Below are positions 1 through 8,971 of a stretch of 37,300 bases of DNA, piece after piece. The notes below the pieces were generated by a model. The model made no database searches. It was not told where the DNA came from and worked only from the letters and a program-made list of their open reading frames with translations. A program made the position numbers and the translations under genes. The stretch lies in contig DVDZ01000103.1 of NCBI GenBank assembly GCA_015296025.1, forward strand, positions 1-37,300, written 5' to 3'. The first letter of the stretch is position 1, and each line of letters starts with the position of its first letter. Source of the DNA: Thermosynechococcus sp. M46_R2017_013. Its GTDB lineage: Bacteria > Cyanobacteriota > Cyanobacteriia > Thermosynechococcales > Thermosynechococcaceae.

Positions 1-850
1 ATTCGTAGCTTTGCTGAGCGCGATCGCGGGTTGAGGCTTACTTCCGCCGCATCCGCCACAATTGGTTTACGAGTCACAACCTCTAGGAGAGGATTGGCGC
101 GCCACGCCTGTTTGACCCGGCGATCCTCTAGGCTATGGAAACTAATAACGGCAATGCGTCCTGCGGGCTTTAACCAGTGGGGCGATCGCGCCAAAAATTG
201 GTCAAGCACTGCTAGCTCTTGGTTGACATAGATCCGCAAAGCCTGAAAAACCCGCGTGGCGGGATGAATGCGTTGCCGGGGAGAAGCTTTGAGGCAGTGG
301 GCAACCAACTGCGCCAGTTCTTGGGTGGTTCCAAGGGGACGACGGGCAACAATTTGGCGGGCAATGCGGCGGGCAAATCGTTCTTCTCCATACTTATAGA
401 AAATATCCGCCAGTTCTCGCTCACTGTAGTGGTTGACTACCGTTGCAGCTGTCAAAGGGTTATGGGGATTCATGCGCATATCGAGGGGGGCATCAAAGCG
501 AAAACTAAAGCCCCGCTCTGGGCAATCCAACTGGGCAGAACTGACTCCCAAATCGGCGAGAATGCCGTCAAACATTGGCTCAGCCACAACCAGATCGGCA
601 AAGTTGCCTTGCCAAAACTGGACGCGATCGCCAAAGGGGGCAAGGAACTCCTGAGCCGCTGCTAAGGCCATTGGGTCTTGATCAATTGCCAGTACGCGAC
701 AGGTCGCTCCGCCCGTAATAAAAGCGCTGTGTGTCCACCCCCGCCTACCGTTGCATCCAAGTACAGCCCCCCGGCCTTGGGTTGGAGAGCCTCAACAACT
801 GCAGTTGCCAGCACCGGTTGATGGTAGGTGGAAAATTCCAAATCTTGCAT
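1..850 (-). CDS. rsmH: 16S rRNA (cytosine1402-N4)-methyltransferase RsmH, frameshifted and cut by the window edge
   Basis: RsmH uses S-adenosylmethionine to methylate N4 of C1402 in the 16S rRNA decoding site. From the ATG at 848-850 the protein begins [20 protein letters not shown] and shows the SAM-binding glycine loop DATVGGGGH. It then leaves frame near 709-710. Reading on one base over restores [19 protein letters not shown], then [15 protein letters not shown], a [15 protein letters not shown] segment, and near the left edge [13 protein letters not shown] and [10 protein letters not shown], the usual C-terminal signature. The frame stays open from the break to base 1, so only the last few residues are missing. 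The shift fits loss of one G (a C on the plus strand, beside 709-710). Everything else looks conserved, so I favour a sequence error over a true pseudogene. It is divergent from the coiled-coil gene at 910. Confidence 0.9.
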
Positions 851-909
851 GAGCGGATCAGAAGCAGCGTAGAATTTGCCACAGCACAGTCCCTTGGAGA
901 GTAGCCGCC

Positions 910-1452
910 GTGAACGATACTTCCTTCAACTTAGCCGATGAACTCCTAATACGAGATCAACTCGTGCAGCAACTCTCAGAGGAACTCTATCAACTCATGG
1001 TGCAGCATCCTGAGTTATTTGTGCGTTTTTACCAAGCTCGCAAAGCCGAGGCCGCCCATGCCGAAGCCCTGAAGTTATTGCAGGCACAGGTGCAACAGGT
1101 GGAAGCACAAATCACGGCCTATCAGGAGCAGATTCTTGCCTACCAGCAGCAGGCACAAAGCCGCGAAGCGCAAATGAATGACTTGAAAGCTCAAGTGATT
1201 GAATTGAGCGATCGCAACCAGATGCTAGAGCGCGTCATTCAAGAAATGCCTGAAGTTTATCGGCAAAAATTTAGTGAGCGGCTCAGTCAAGTCAATCTTA
1301 AGATTGAAAGCCTTGAAAAAGAAAACGCCCAACTGCGTGCCGAACTGCGCAATTTGCAAGTCCTTTTGGCCGCCCAAGCCCGTCAGCAGCAGCAGGGATT
1401 TCCCTCATTACAACCAGCTCGCGTTGGCCTGATTCCCAGCTTTAATACCTAG
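910..1452 (+). CDS. Coiled-coil protein of unknown function
   Basis: This 180-residue protein has no family that I recognise. The start is GTG at 910, preceded by GGAGA at 896-900, a well-placed ribosome binding site. Residues from about 45 to 160 are rich in Gln, Glu, Ala and Leu with heptad spacing (for example [16 protein letters not shown] and [19 protein letters not shown]), which predicts a long coiled coil. There is no signal peptide, membrane segment or catalytic motif. The last 20 residues ([18 protein letters not shown] region) are non-helical. It is probably a cytoplasmic structural or scaffolding protein. It is transcribed divergently from rsmH with a 59-base gap, and nothing downstream on the same strand is close enough to suggest an operon. 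Confidence 0.7.
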   Translation: MNDTSFNLADELLIRDQLVQQLSEELYQLMVQHPELFVRFYQARKAEAAHAEALKLLQAQVQQVEAQITAYQEQILAYQQQAQSREAQMNDLKAQVIELSDRNQMLERVIQEMPEVYRQKFSERLSQVNLKIESLEKENAQLRAELRNLQVLLAAQARQQQQGFPSLQPARVGLIPSFNT

Positions 1453-1475
1453 GTGGCTAGGAATTAAATTAAAGC

Positions 1476-2056
1476 TTGACTGCCGCCGGTGAAGATCCGT
1501 GGGAACTCAAAAATATACTAGAGGACTTTTTCACAGAGCTTCCCCTCAAGGTCTACGCGCTGTCCCCGGCACCCTCCGCTAAAGCTCTGACCTAGAGGTG
1601 GTAGATGGATTAGCAGTGTCCGCCGCCTTGCGATCGCGAGTCCTTGCAGCGGGAATTGCGTAAATTAGCTCAGGGAAGGATTCGTGGTTGGGCAAAGGGC
1701 GCTGGCCAGTTTGCAGGAACTGCTCCTCAGTGGGCCGACAAATACCATTGTGATACCGCCATTTAGCGATTTGACTCTACTCTAGAGGCTCTCTGGAAAG
1801 CAGCACAGCTATATCTACGGGAACGCAAAGGATTCGACATTGCCTCAGCAAAGGAGTGATCTGTGCTGGCTTGGTTCTTGGCCGACTTCCTTGAAAGGAC
1901 ACCCGCTGAGCATTGCAAATGGTGGACGATCGCAATTGAACCGCCCATACCTACAATGAGAGTTTGACGGAGGCGATTCTCTTGCAGGTAGCACAGTACA
2001 CCGCGCTCAAGGATCGCTGGTTGGCCGCCTTCGTAGCAGGAGGATGGGAGGATTGA
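1476..2056 (+). pseudogene. Possible decayed protein-coding stretch, function unknown
   Basis: The 600 bases between the genes ending at 1452 and starting near 2053 hold no intact gene, but several plus-strand pieces look coding. These are: 1476-1592 (begins LTAAGEDPWELKNILEDFF, ends at TAG); a piece from about 1614 to 1856 in one frame interrupted by a single TAG at 1764-1766 (contains LQRELRKLAQGRIRGW and, after the stop, LEALWKAAQLYLRERKGFD); a piece around 1863-1970 (VLAWFLADFLERTPAEHCKW); and a piece ending at TGA 2054-2056 (LTEAILLQVAQYTALKDRWL). The pieces are in order but in different frames, as expected for a gene broken by indels and stops. I do not recognise the family, and chance coding-like translation is possible. 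Confidence 0.35.
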
Positions 2057-2691
2057 AAATCCGGATTTGGTGTGCGGCGCAGCCGACGGGGGCAGAGCTG
2101 TCTGCTGATCAAGTAGTGACGCAAGTAGTGCCACTGCTGCAACAGTGTCAGGGCAGTGCCGAAATTGCGGTTTGTCCTCTTGATGCTGCGATCAAGGTTA
2201 TTCCGCAGCCTGGAGTGCTTGACTATAGCCTCACCCAGTGGGCACCCTTGACCCCCGACCTTTGGCAGCAGTCTCTATCTTTGAGTTCCTTGGTTGGTCA
2301 GTGGGGGATACGGACAGGGACAGGAGGTCTCTATCAGTTACCACTGGCGCAAACAGCAAAAGGGACGCTCTTTGGCGAAATTATTGGCTGCATTGAAGGG
2401 GCATGGCAGTTACCAATCCATGCTAGCGATCGCCAGCGCCAAACTCTCTATGCCCTCGGACGACGACTGTTAGATCAGTTGCAAGCACCCGTGGGCTGCT
2501 ATTTTCTGCAATTTGACTGGCAAGGAGAAGTCATCTTTGAGCGGCTGTGGCCTTTTCCCACTGTGGCCGCCCTAGCGAGTATTGGTGTGCAAACCCCCGA
2601 TTGGTTGACGGCTCACTACCAGTGTTTGAGGAGGATGCCATTGCGGGATGTGCGCATTCCTGCTTGCGACACCGTACGACGATTAGAATAA
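2053..2691 (+). CDS. Conserved-looking protein of unknown function upstream of dnaE-C
   Basis: The protein is about 212 residues with no family that I can name. An ATG at 2044 abuts AGGAGG (2038-2043) with no spacing. The in-frame TTG at 2053 lies nine bases after that motif and also after GGGAGG, and it overlaps the TGA (2054-2056) of the preceding fragment, so I prefer TTG. The protein begins MKIRIWCAAQPTGAEL. It has a region with GTLFGEIIGCIEGAWQLPIH and RQTLYALGRRLLDQLQAPVG, and ends near CLRRMPLRDVRIP. It is predicted soluble, with no signal peptide. Its stop is 27 bases before the start of the split-DnaE C half on the same strand, so the two may be co-transcribed. Whether it has any link to replication is unknown. 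Confidence 0.6.
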   Translation: MKIRIWCAAQPTGAELSADQVVTQVVPLLQQCQGSAEIAVCPLDAAIKVIPQPGVLDYSLTQWAPLTPDLWQQSLSLSSLVGQWGIRTGTGGLYQLPLAQTAKGTLFGEIIGCIEGAWQLPIHASDRQRQTLYALGRRLLDQLQAPVGCYFLQFDWQGEVIFERLWPFPTVAALASIGVQTPDWLTAHYQCLRRMPLRDVRIPACDTVRRLE

Positions 2692-2718
2692 AAAGCGCAG
2701 TGTGGGGACAACTGAAAC

Positions 2719-4038
2719 GTGAAGATTGTTGGCCGGCGCCTAGTGGGTTGGCAAGCGGTCTATGACATTGGTTTGGCCGGAGATCACAATTTTCTCTTGG
2801 CCAATGGAGCGATCGCCGCCAATTGCTTTAACAAGTCTCACTCCACAGCCTATGGCTATGTGACATACCAAACAGCCTTTCTCAAAGCCAACTTTCCTGT
2901 GGAGTATATGGCGGCGTTGCTGACGGCCAACAGTGGCGACCAAGACAAGGTACAACGCTATATTGCCACCTGCCTCAGCATGGGGATTGAGGTGCTGCCC
3001 CCCGATGTGAATCGCTCGGATATTGACTTTACGCCAGTGGGGAACAAAATTCTTTTTGGTCTGTCGGCGGTGCGCAATGTGGGTCAGGGGATGATTGAGG
3101 CTATTTTACAGGCACGGGCAGAGGAGGGCGATTTTCAAAGTTTGGCGGATTTTTGTAAACGGATTACGGATAGTCGCATTCTCAACCGTCGTGCCCTTGA
3201 ATCCCTAATTGCCTGTGGTGCCATGGACAGTCTCCATCCCCAGCGCAACCGCAACCAACTGATGCAGGATCTGCCCCTTGTGCTGGAGTGGGCACAGGCG
3301 CGCGCCAAAGATCGGGCGGTGGGGCAAGTGACTCTCTTCGATATGTTGGCGGGTGATGATCCAGCGCCCAGTGCACCGCCGGTTGATGATTTACCAGATG
3401 CGGAAAAGCTCCGCTACGAGAAAGAGCTGCTGGGATTTTATGTGTCGAACCATCCCCTTAAGGATATTCACCGACCAGCGGCTATGATTGCCCCCATTAG
3501 CTTGGCGGATCTGGAACAGCACACGAGTCAAGGAATGGTGAGTGTGATTGCCCTACTGACTGCACTCAAACCCATTACCACCAAGCGCGGTGAGCGGATG
3601 GCCATTCTCCAATTGGAAGACCTCACGGGTCAGGCAGAAGCAGTGGTTTTTCCTAAAGCCTACGAGCGCATTCATAGACAATTGCAGTCTGATCAGCGCC
3701 TGTTGCTGTGGGGAACTCTAGAGATGCGCGACGATCGCCCCCAACTGCTGATTGAAGATGCTGAACCCCTTGAAGAGGTGAAACTAGTGCTGGTGGATTT
3801 ACCCGTGGAACAGGCAGGGGACATTCAAGCCCAAAATCGTCTCTCGGAGGTGCTCAAACAACAGGTGGGAGAGATGCCCAAGGTACCGGTGGTGGTCAAA
3901 GTAACCGACGGTTACCACACCCAGTACGTTCGCCTAGGGCCGCAATTTCGAGTTGAGGATGCCGATCGCGCCCGAGTTGCCCTCACTGATGCCGGTTTTC
4001 ACGCCCAAGCCAGTGAACTCCTCAGCCTCAAGCTCTAG
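2719..4038 (+). CDS. dnaE: DNA polymerase III alpha subunit, C-terminal half with split-intein C fragment
   Basis: This gene encodes Int-C plus the C-terminal part of the replicative polymerase. From the GTG at 2719 the first 35 residues ([20 protein letters not shown], then the DHNFLLANG core ending in IAAN) are a DnaE-family intein C fragment with terminal Asn35. The extein begins at Cys36 (codon 2824-2826) in [19 protein letters not shown], the conserved nucleophilic +1 Cys and polymerase sequence. The C-extein is 404 residues and includes the end of the polymerase core, a helix-hairpin-helix-like segment ([17 protein letters not shown]) and an OB-fold ([20 protein letters not shown], then [14 protein letters not shown]). 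It must be trans-spliced to the N half at 14266-16883. Its TAG stop overlaps the convergent sufS stop within CTAG. Confidence 0.96.
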   Translation: MKIVGRRLVGWQAVYDIGLAGDHNFLLANGAIAANCFNKSHSTAYGYVTYQTAFLKANFPVEYMAALLTANSGDQDKVQRYIATCLSMGIEVLPPDVNRSDIDFTPVGNKILFGLSAVRNVGQGMIEAILQARAEEGDFQSLADFCKRITDSRILNRRALESLIACGAMDSLHPQRNRNQLMQDLPLVLEWAQARAKDRAVGQVTLFDMLAGDDPAPSAPPVDDLPDAEKLRYEKELLGFYVSNHPLKDIHRPAAMIAPISLADLEQHTSQGMVSVIALLTALKPITTKRGERMAILQLEDLTGQAEAVVFPKAYERIHRQLQSDQRLLLWGTLEMRDDRPQLLIEDAEPLEEVKLVLVDLPVEQAGDIQAQNRLSEVLKQQVGEMPKVPVVVKVTDGYHTQYVRLGPQFRVEDADRARVALTDAGFHAQASELLSLKL

Positions 4039-5318
4039 GCAAAGACATCACTAAAGAAGTCAATCGCTTCCCCAAGGGCAGTAATAAACTGATCAATTTC
4101 AGCGCGGGTGTTGTAGAAATAGAGGCTTGCCCGTGCCGTGGATTGAACCCCTAAATGGCGGTGCAAAGGCTGTGTGCAGTGATGTCCCGCTCGGATGGCA
4201 ATCCCCGCCTGATCAAGAATGGTCGAAAGATCATGGGGGTGAATCTCACCAACGGTAAAGCTGGCCAAAGCAGCGCGATCGCCCGACTTTGGGCCATACA
4301 CTGTGACGCTGGGAAGCTCTTGGAGGCGTTCAAAGAGATAGGCCGTGAGTTCCTGTTCATAGGCATGGATGTGCTCCATCCCCCACTGGTTAAGGTAATC
4401 TACCGCTGCACCCAGGGCGATCGCCTCAGCAATGGCGGGCGTTCCCGCCTCAAACTTATGGGGAATATCGGCATAGGTGGCATGGTCGAGAAAGACATCG
4501 GCAATCATTTCGCCACCACCCAAAAAAGGGGACATTTGCCGCAGCAGCTCCGCGCGTCCCCAGAGAAAACCAATCCCTGTGGGTGCACACATTTTATGAC
4601 CAGAGGCCACAAGCCAATCACAGCCCAACTGCTGCACATCAACGGGAAGATGAGGCACACTTTGGCAAGCATCCACCAGTACCCGCGCCCCCTTAGCATG
4701 GGCAAGACGGACAATCTCCGGAATCGGGTTGAGGCACCCCAGCGTGTTTGAGACATGAGCCACAGCCACCAATCGGGTGCGATCGCTCAACAGACTTTCA
4801 TAGTGCTCCAGATTCAATGTTTGTTCTGGGGTGAGTTCCACAAACTTGAGGTGAGCACCGGTTTTCTGGGCAACAAACTGCCACGGAATCAAATTGCTGT
4901 GGTGCTCCATCACCGTCAGGATGATTTCATCCCCTTCCCGTAGGCTATTCATGCCCCAGCTGTAGGCAACAAGGTTAATCGCTTCACTGGCATTGCGGGT
5001 ATAGACAATCTCCTCGGGATGGGCAGCATTGACAAAACGCGCCACTTTCTCCCGTGCCCCCTCGTAAGCCGTGGTGGCCTCAGCACTGAGGGTGTGTACG
5101 CCCCGATGGACATTGGCGTTGTAGCGACGGTAGTAGTCCTCAAGGGTATGGAGAACCGCCAAGGGCTTCTGCGAAGTGGCAGCATTGTCAAAATAAATCA
5201 AGGGGCGATCGTGTACCTGTCGCGCCAAAATCGGAAAATCAGCACGGCAACGGTCAGCGAGGGAGCGGCTAGGGGCGATCGTCATAGCAGTTGGCAGGGT
5301 ATCAGTTACGTCGCACAA
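4035..5318 (-). CDS. sufS: SufS-type cysteine desulfurase
   Basis: This is a PLP-dependent group II cysteine desulfurase that takes sulfur from L-cysteine for Fe-S cluster assembly by the SUF system. In the longest reading (427 residues) [11 protein letters not shown] lies at 42-52, the PLP contacts TRNASEAIN at 107-115 and MEHHSN at 137-142, the Schiff-base lysine is Lys242 in SGHK, and the persulfide cysteine is Cys381 in [11 protein letters not shown], which places it in the SufS class rather than IscS. Start choice is uncertain: TTG at 5318 has AGGA only a few bases upstream, while the ATG at 5285 ([13 protein letters not shown]) has no clear ribosome site but gives a length closer to homologues. 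No other suf genes are adjacent. The gene is convergent with dnaE-C, sharing CTAG at the stops. Confidence 0.95.
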   Translation of the reverse strand: MCDVTDTLPTAMTIAPSRSLADRCRADFPILARQVHDRPLIYFDNAATSQKPLAVLHTLEDYYRRYNANVHRGVHTLSAEATTAYEGAREKVARFVNAAHPEEIVYTRNASEAINLVAYSWGMNSLREGDEIILTVMEHHSNLIPWQFVAQKTGAHLKFVELTPEQTLNLEHYESLLSDRTRLVAVAHVSNTLGCLNPIPEIVRLAHAKGARVLVDACQSVPHLPVDVQQLGCDWLVASGHKMCAPTGIGFLWGRAELLRQMSPFLGGGEMIADVFLDHATYADIPHKFEAGTPAIAEAIALGAAVDYLNQWGMEHIHAYEQELTAYLFERLQELPSVTVYGPKSGDRAALASFTVGEIHPHDLSTILDQAGIAIRAGHHCTQPLHRHLGVQSTARASLYFYNTRAEIDQFITALGEAIDFFSDVFA

Positions 5319-5575
5319 TTCCTAGGGAGAGTGCAGGAATCCATCCTTTTTCACTATACTCCCTTGCCGCTGGTACCAAAAGGCATTACAAACCGCTATC
5401 GTGATCCCCATACTGCATCAATGTTATAAAATCCTGACATCTGATCTCCGCAAAGGGATAAATTGTGTATAAACTCTTAGGGGAATGTCGCAATTCCCTT
5501 GACGCTCCAAAGCTTTTTTGCCAAAGATCAAGCAAAGGATAGCCCTGTCTATCAACCCACGATAAGGAGGCACCC

Positions 5576-6814
5576 ATGCCGAAAGATCGCCCCCCTTTAG
5601 AAGAAATGACATTGCGGCAGTTACGGCGCGTCGCCAGTGAACTGCAAGTACCCCGTTATAGCCGTATGCGCAAAGATCAACTCCTCGCTGCTATCCGTGA
5701 AAAACAGGCGCAAGCCAACGGATCAACCACCACCATTTCTGTACAACCTGTCCCCTCTAGCTTGGAGTCGCAAGAAAAAGTGGAAGCAGCAAAGTTTGAC
5801 CTCGGTCCTGCTCAAGAGGATGTGCTTTTGGCCTCAGTGGATGAAGGCCTCGGGGATTTGCCCGGTGGCTATGGTGAAAGCCGCATTGTCTTGATGCCCC
5901 GCGATCCCCAGTGGGCCTACGCCTATTGGGATGTGCCCAACGAGCACCGCGAAGAACTGCGGCGGCAAGGGGGTCAGCAACTGGCTCTGCGGCTTTACGA
6001 TGTCACCAATATCAACCTCGACAATCAAATTCCCCACAGTGTCCAGGAGTACCCCTGCGATGAGTTGGCGCGGGAGTGGTATCTACCGATTCCTGTGAGC
6101 GATCGCGACTATGTGGTGGAAATTGGTTACCGCTGTGCCGATGGACGCTGGTTGGTTCTAGCCCGTTCTGCCCCCGTTCATATTCCCCCCACCTACCCCT
6201 CCGATTGGGTCTGGGATCAATTCATTACAGTGGATTGGGACATGGATCTACGGGGCAAAACTCTCTTTGATCTGGGGGCACCCTTGGCCAGCAGCGGCGA
6301 ACCCAGTCCCATTTACGAAGGCATTTTTGCCATGGCCGAAGGGGCAGAAGCACAGCGAGTGGCAGGTTCCCTGTTTGGCTCTATGCACCAAGTTCCCGGC
6401 TCCATCTCCCAGTTGCCGGCAATGGCCATTAGTTCCTATGTCTTCCCGTCTGGGGTTGGGCTATGGGCTGTGCCGACGGTTTCAGGTCTGACCATGTCGG
6501 GCGTTGGTTTCTCAGCGTCGGCAGCACCAATTCGTCCGCGCAAATTCTGGTTAGTGGCCGACGCCGAACTCATTGTCTATGGCGCTACGGAGCCGGATGC
6601 CACCGTCACGATTGGTGGGCGCCCCATCAAACTGAATCCTGATGGCACCTTCCGCTTCCAGATGTCCTTCCAAGATGGCCTCATTGACTTCCCGATCTTG
6701 GCAGTGGCAGCAGATGGCGAACAAAACCGCGCTATTCACATGAAGTTTACCCGCGAAACCCCCGAACGCCGCACCAATACCAAGGAAGAAGCAGTACTGG
6801 AGTGGCTGGCCTAA
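5576..6814 (+). CDS. DUF4912 protein with N-terminal Rho-N/SAP-like domain
   Basis: The gene encodes 412 residues, with a strong AGGAGG ribosome site at 5565-5570 region and ATG at 5576. Residues about 8-45 (MTLRQLRRVASELQVPRYSR, then MRKDQLLAAIRE) form a helix-extended-loop-helix of the Rho N-terminal/SAP type, often nucleic-acid binding. Residues about 100-220 match the DUF4912 pattern: RIVLMPRDPQWAYAYWDVPN, then LALRLYDVT and YVVEIGYRCADGRW. The C-terminal part has a beta-rich segment (ELIVYGATEPDATVTIGGRP, DGTFRFQMSF), like a small immunoglobulin-like fold. I infer a cytoplasmic protein, possibly regulatory; no function is established for the family that I can name. A terminator follows at 6844. 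It is divergent from sufS across 257 bases. Confidence 0.85.
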   Translation: MPKDRPPLEEMTLRQLRRVASELQVPRYSRMRKDQLLAAIREKQAQANGSTTTISVQPVPSSLESQEKVEAAKFDLGPAQEDVLLASVDEGLGDLPGGYGESRIVLMPRDPQWAYAYWDVPNEHREELRRQGGQQLALRLYDVTNINLDNQIPHSVQEYPCDELAREWYLPIPVSDRDYVVEIGYRCADGRWLVLARSAPVHIPPTYPSDWVWDQFITVDWDMDLRGKTLFDLGAPLASSGEPSPIYEGIFAMAEGAEAQRVAGSLFGSMHQVPGSISQLPAMAISSYVFPSGVGLWAVPTVSGLTMSGVGFSASAAPIRPRKFWLVADAELIVYGATEPDATVTIGGRPIKLNPDGTFRFQMSFQDGLIDFPILAVAADGEQNRAIHMKFTRETPERRTNTKEEAVLEWLA

Positions 6815-6843
6815 GCTAGTTGGTTTAATTGATCAACTCCCTT

Positions 6844-6872
6844 CCCCCTGCCTAGCGGTGGGGGGATTTTTT
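6844..6872 (+). terminator. Rho-independent terminator after the DUF4912 gene
   Basis: A stem pairs CCCCCTGCC (6844-6852) with GGTGGGGG (6857-6865 region), with two G-T wobbles in nine pairs and a TAGC-type loop, followed by A and six T residues (6867-6872). It lies 30 bases after the DUF4912 stop, and its T run overlaps the stop codon of the convergent hydrolase. Confidence 0.75.
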
Positions 6873-7746
6873 ATGCCCGCAAAAAGGCAAGGAGTTCGCG
6901 ATTCACTAGACCAGGGACTTCCTGTTGTGCCCAGTGGCCACAGTCAGGCAGGTATTTCAGCCGCCACGGCGCATGGAGCCATGCTTCGATCCCGTTGGCA
7001 AAACTGGGTTGGGTGAGGGGATCATCCGCGCCCCAGAGAATAAGGGTGGGGCTAGTAATGGCTTCCGTGTGTTGTTGTAGTAGGTGCCACCACTGCTGGG
7101 GTGAAAAAAGATGGCGATAACTTTTAAGAACAGCAGCGATCGCCCCCGCTTTTTCCAGTGCTGCTTGATAGAGTTGGACGGTTTCTGCCGAAAAGGCAGC
7201 CTTGCGGATGGCGTAGCGTTGAAAGAGATCCTGCAAAAAACTACGCAGATGATGCCCTAGCCAGTACTCCGCCAAACCGGGAATATGACAGGCCAGCAGT
7301 GGCCAATTGCGCCAAAAATGCTCCAACTGCTGCCAGAGTTCTAGTCCCACGCGGTAGGGGTGTGGGGTATTCAAGACCGCTAAATGCTGTACCATCTGCG
7401 GAAAGCGTGCTGCCACGTGCCAAGCAATCAGGCCGCCGCAATCATGGCCGACAATATGTGCTCGTTCATAGCCCAGTTCTTGGATTAGTGCCGTTACATC
7501 TTGGCTAAGGGTATCGAGATCATAGCCGTGGTCTGGTTTTTCGGAGTCATTGTAGCCCCGCAAATCAGGCACGACAACCTTGAAATAACGAGCCAGTACG
7601 GGAATTTGAAATCGCCAAGAGTACCAAAACTCTGGAAAGCCATGCAACAAGATCACCAACTCACCGCTGCCTTGGGTGACATAGTGCAGGCGCACTTGGT
7701 TAACGCTGAGATACCGGTGTTGCCAACGAAAAGATGCTTCAGTCAT
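6871..7746 (-). CDS. Alpha/beta-fold hydrolase, epoxide hydrolase/haloalkane dehalogenase-like
   Basis: The protein is about 291 residues from the ATG at 7744-7746 (MTEASFRWQHRYLSVNQVRL). The frame is open to an ATG at 7887, but the extra 47 residues (MFQQRCNDIRIQQ...) look non-coding and overlap the next gene, so I use the inner start. Visible motifs are the oxyanion loop HGFPEFWYSW, DLRGYNDSEKP, the nucleophile elbow GHDCGGLIAW with Asp as nucleophile, an acidic residue in WGADDPLTQ and the catalytic His in CGHWAQQE. An Asp nucleophile points to hydrolysis of epoxides or C-halogen bonds rather than esters; the natural substrate cannot be told. It is soluble with no signal peptide. It is probably co-directional with the DUF1815 gene upstream (7868-8188). 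Confidence 0.88.
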   Translation of the reverse strand: MTEASFRWQHRYLSVNQVRLHYVTQGSGELVILLHGFPEFWYSWRFQIPVLARYFKVVVPDLRGYNDSEKPDHGYDLDTLSQDVTALIQELGYERAHIVGHDCGGLIAWHVAARFPQMVQHLAVLNTPHPYRVGLELWQQLEHFWRNWPLLACHIPGLAEYWLGHHLRSFLQDLFQRYAIRKAAFSAETVQLYQAALEKAGAIAAVLKSYRHLFSPQQWWHLLQQHTEAITSPTLILWGADDPLTQPSFANGIEAWLHAPWRLKYLPDCGHWAQQEVPGLVNRELLAFLRA

Positions 7747-7867
7747 CGAGGGTGGGGTCAACGTGAGAGAGGCAGCATTGAGATGCACTACTTTTAAGCT
7801 AGCACTGAAGCTCGATCCCCAGCACAATGACGGGGAAGGTTTAAGGGGCTGCTGTATCCTTATATCG

Positions 7868-8188
7868 TTACACCGTTGCTGGAACACTGGCTTTCTTAAG
7901 CAGATTGGCCAGTTCTTGGAGTTGGTTAATGGCTTCCGCCCCTTCTAGTTTCATAAGTTCGCGGTCATCGCGCATTTCAGTCCAAGTGATCCCATAGTCA
8001 GAGACCAAAAAGCGAATTAAGTGGTTGTCGGCCAAACTGACCATAAAGGAGGCACTGTTAAGTTCACCGCCACAGGTGTAGCAAGAAGCCATGTAGCCTT
8101 GATTTTCCAAGGCGATCGCTAGGGCTTGGAGATTCAGCACTAAGTCGCGAATAAACTGGCGGTGTTGTTCGGCTAAACGGTAAAACAT
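7868..8188 (-). CDS. DUF1815 family protein
   Basis: This is a 106-residue cyanobacterial protein of unknown function. It starts MFYRLAEQHRQFIRDLVLNL and contains a CYTCGG motif, a CxxC pair that could bind metal or be redox active, followed by NSASFMVSLADNHLIRFLVS and the YGITWTEMRDDRELMKLEGA segment. These agree with my memory of the DUF1815 family, which is essentially restricted to cyanobacteria and uniform in length. The start is ATG at 8188 with GGAG about 12 bases upstream. Its long upstream region is AT-rich and holds an inverted repeat at 8249-8263 that could be a regulatory site. The alpha/beta hydrolase follows on the same strand. Confidence 0.82.
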   Translation of the reverse strand: MFYRLAEQHRQFIRDLVLNLQALAIALENQGYMASCYTCGGELNSASFMVSLADNHLIRFLVSDYGITWTEMRDDRELMKLEGAEAINQLQELANLLKKASVPATV

Positions 8189-8534
8189 AGGACAATTAAC
8201 TCCACAAAGGAAATCAAATCAAGTGGTCAGAGAGCCCCAAGACAAATATTAAGACAATCTTAAGAATGTGCCACTATGTACCAATTTGTAAAATCTTATA
8301 AAAAAGATGTAAAAACGTAAAATTTGCTATAGGCGTGAGCAATCTTGATTGGGCTTCAAGCCAACGGCAACCCCCTCTAAAAATGTACCCTTACGTCCAA
8401 TTCACCATGGATTGCCGTGTTGATTGTCTTTGCTCTGGCAACCTGCCACCTTTTTTAGGGGCTATGCTTTTTATTTTACTTTAAGATTGTGACTTCTAGG
8501 GTACCGTAGATCTACAGACCTATTTAGCAAGACA
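8189..8534. other. Long AT-rich divergent promoter region
   Basis: These 346 bases separate the divergent DUF1815 and Nudix genes, and I find no coding sequence in them. The stretch 8280-8330 is strongly AT-rich (runs such as AATCTTATAAAAAAGATGTAA), with several -10-like TATAAA/TATAAG hexamers on both strands but no pair I would call with confidence. The palindrome at 8249-8263 is listed separately. Confidence 0.5.
8249..8263. promoter_or_regulatory. Perfect inverted repeat TTAAGA-CAA-TCTTAA
   Basis: The six-base arms TTAAGA (8249-8254) and TCTTAA (8258-8263) are perfect complements around CAA. It lies 61 bases upstream of the DUF1815 start codon, a plausible position for an operator of a dimeric regulator. 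AT-richness makes a chance origin possible, and no factor is identified. Confidence 0.3.
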
Positions 8535-8966
8535 ATGCCAGCAACAACAATTGTTCCCGTTGCCCTTGCCATTCTTTACCAAGGCGATCGCGTTCTGATG
8601 CAACTGCGGGATGACAATCCCGATATTCTCTATCCCGGCCACTGGGGACTTTTTGGTGGCCACCTTGAACCCGAAGAAGCACCGATAGACGGTGTGCAGC
8701 GGGAAGTCTATGAGGAAATTGGTTACCTCCCACCCCACCTGACCTTTTTTGGAGAGTACGGTGATCCCCAAGTGCATCGCTATATTTTCACAGGCCCTTT
8801 AACCTGTGAATTGGAAACCTTGATACTCAACGAAGGGCAGGGCATGGACTTAGTACCCTATGGTTCTGTGGTGGCGGGGGTTCACTACGCCAAGACCCTA
8901 GGGGAAGATCGCCCTTTGGGAAAGATCCATCAGCGAATCCTGCTCGATTTCTTTGCAAGAGAATAG
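8535..8966 (+). CDS. Nudix hydrolase
   Basis: The protein is 143 residues. It has a complete Nudix box at residues 42-64 (GHLEPEEAPIDGVQREVYEE, then IGY), matching GX5EX7REUXEEXGU, which binds Mg2+ and cleaves nucleoside diphosphates linked to another moiety. The N-terminal strand TIVPVALAILYQGDRVLMQL is the usual first strand of the fold. The substrate cannot be deduced; MutT-like nucleotide sanitising, ADP-ribose or nucleotide-sugar hydrolysis are all possible. The start is ATG at 8535 without a strong ribosome site. It is convergent with znuC, with five bases between the stops. Confidence 0.9.
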   Translation: MPATTIVPVALAILYQGDRVLMQLRDDNPDILYPGHWGLFGGHLEPEEAPIDGVQREVYEEIGYLPPHLTFFGEYGDPQVHRYIFTGPLTCELETLILNEGQGMDLVPYGSVVAGVHYAKTLGEDRPLGKIHQRILLDFFARE

Positions 8967-8971
8967 CAAGT

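Noticed and set aside
219-665. Plus-strand open frame of 148 codons at the left end
   Set aside because: The opposite strand encodes continuous, conserved RsmH sequence over the same bases.
1763-2134. Minus-strand open frame of 123 codons over the decayed region
   Set aside because: Plus-strand fragments in the same stretch look more coding, and the frame overlaps the start of the gene at 2053 without a ribosome site.
4155-4751. Plus-strand open frame of 198 codons inside sufS
   Set aside because: It lies wholly opposite conserved sufS coding sequence, including the PLP-lysine region, and its translation has no protein-like features.
5481-5500. Small inverted repeat GGGAAT-N6-ATTCCC upstream of the DUF4912 gene
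   Set aside because: It has short arms, no T run next to it and no clear relation to a promoter, so it is indistinguishable from chance.
7747-7887. N-terminal extension of the alpha/beta hydrolase to an upstream ATG
   Set aside because: The 47 extra residues have no family resemblance and overlap the DUF1815 gene, while the ATG at 7746 gives the normal family start.
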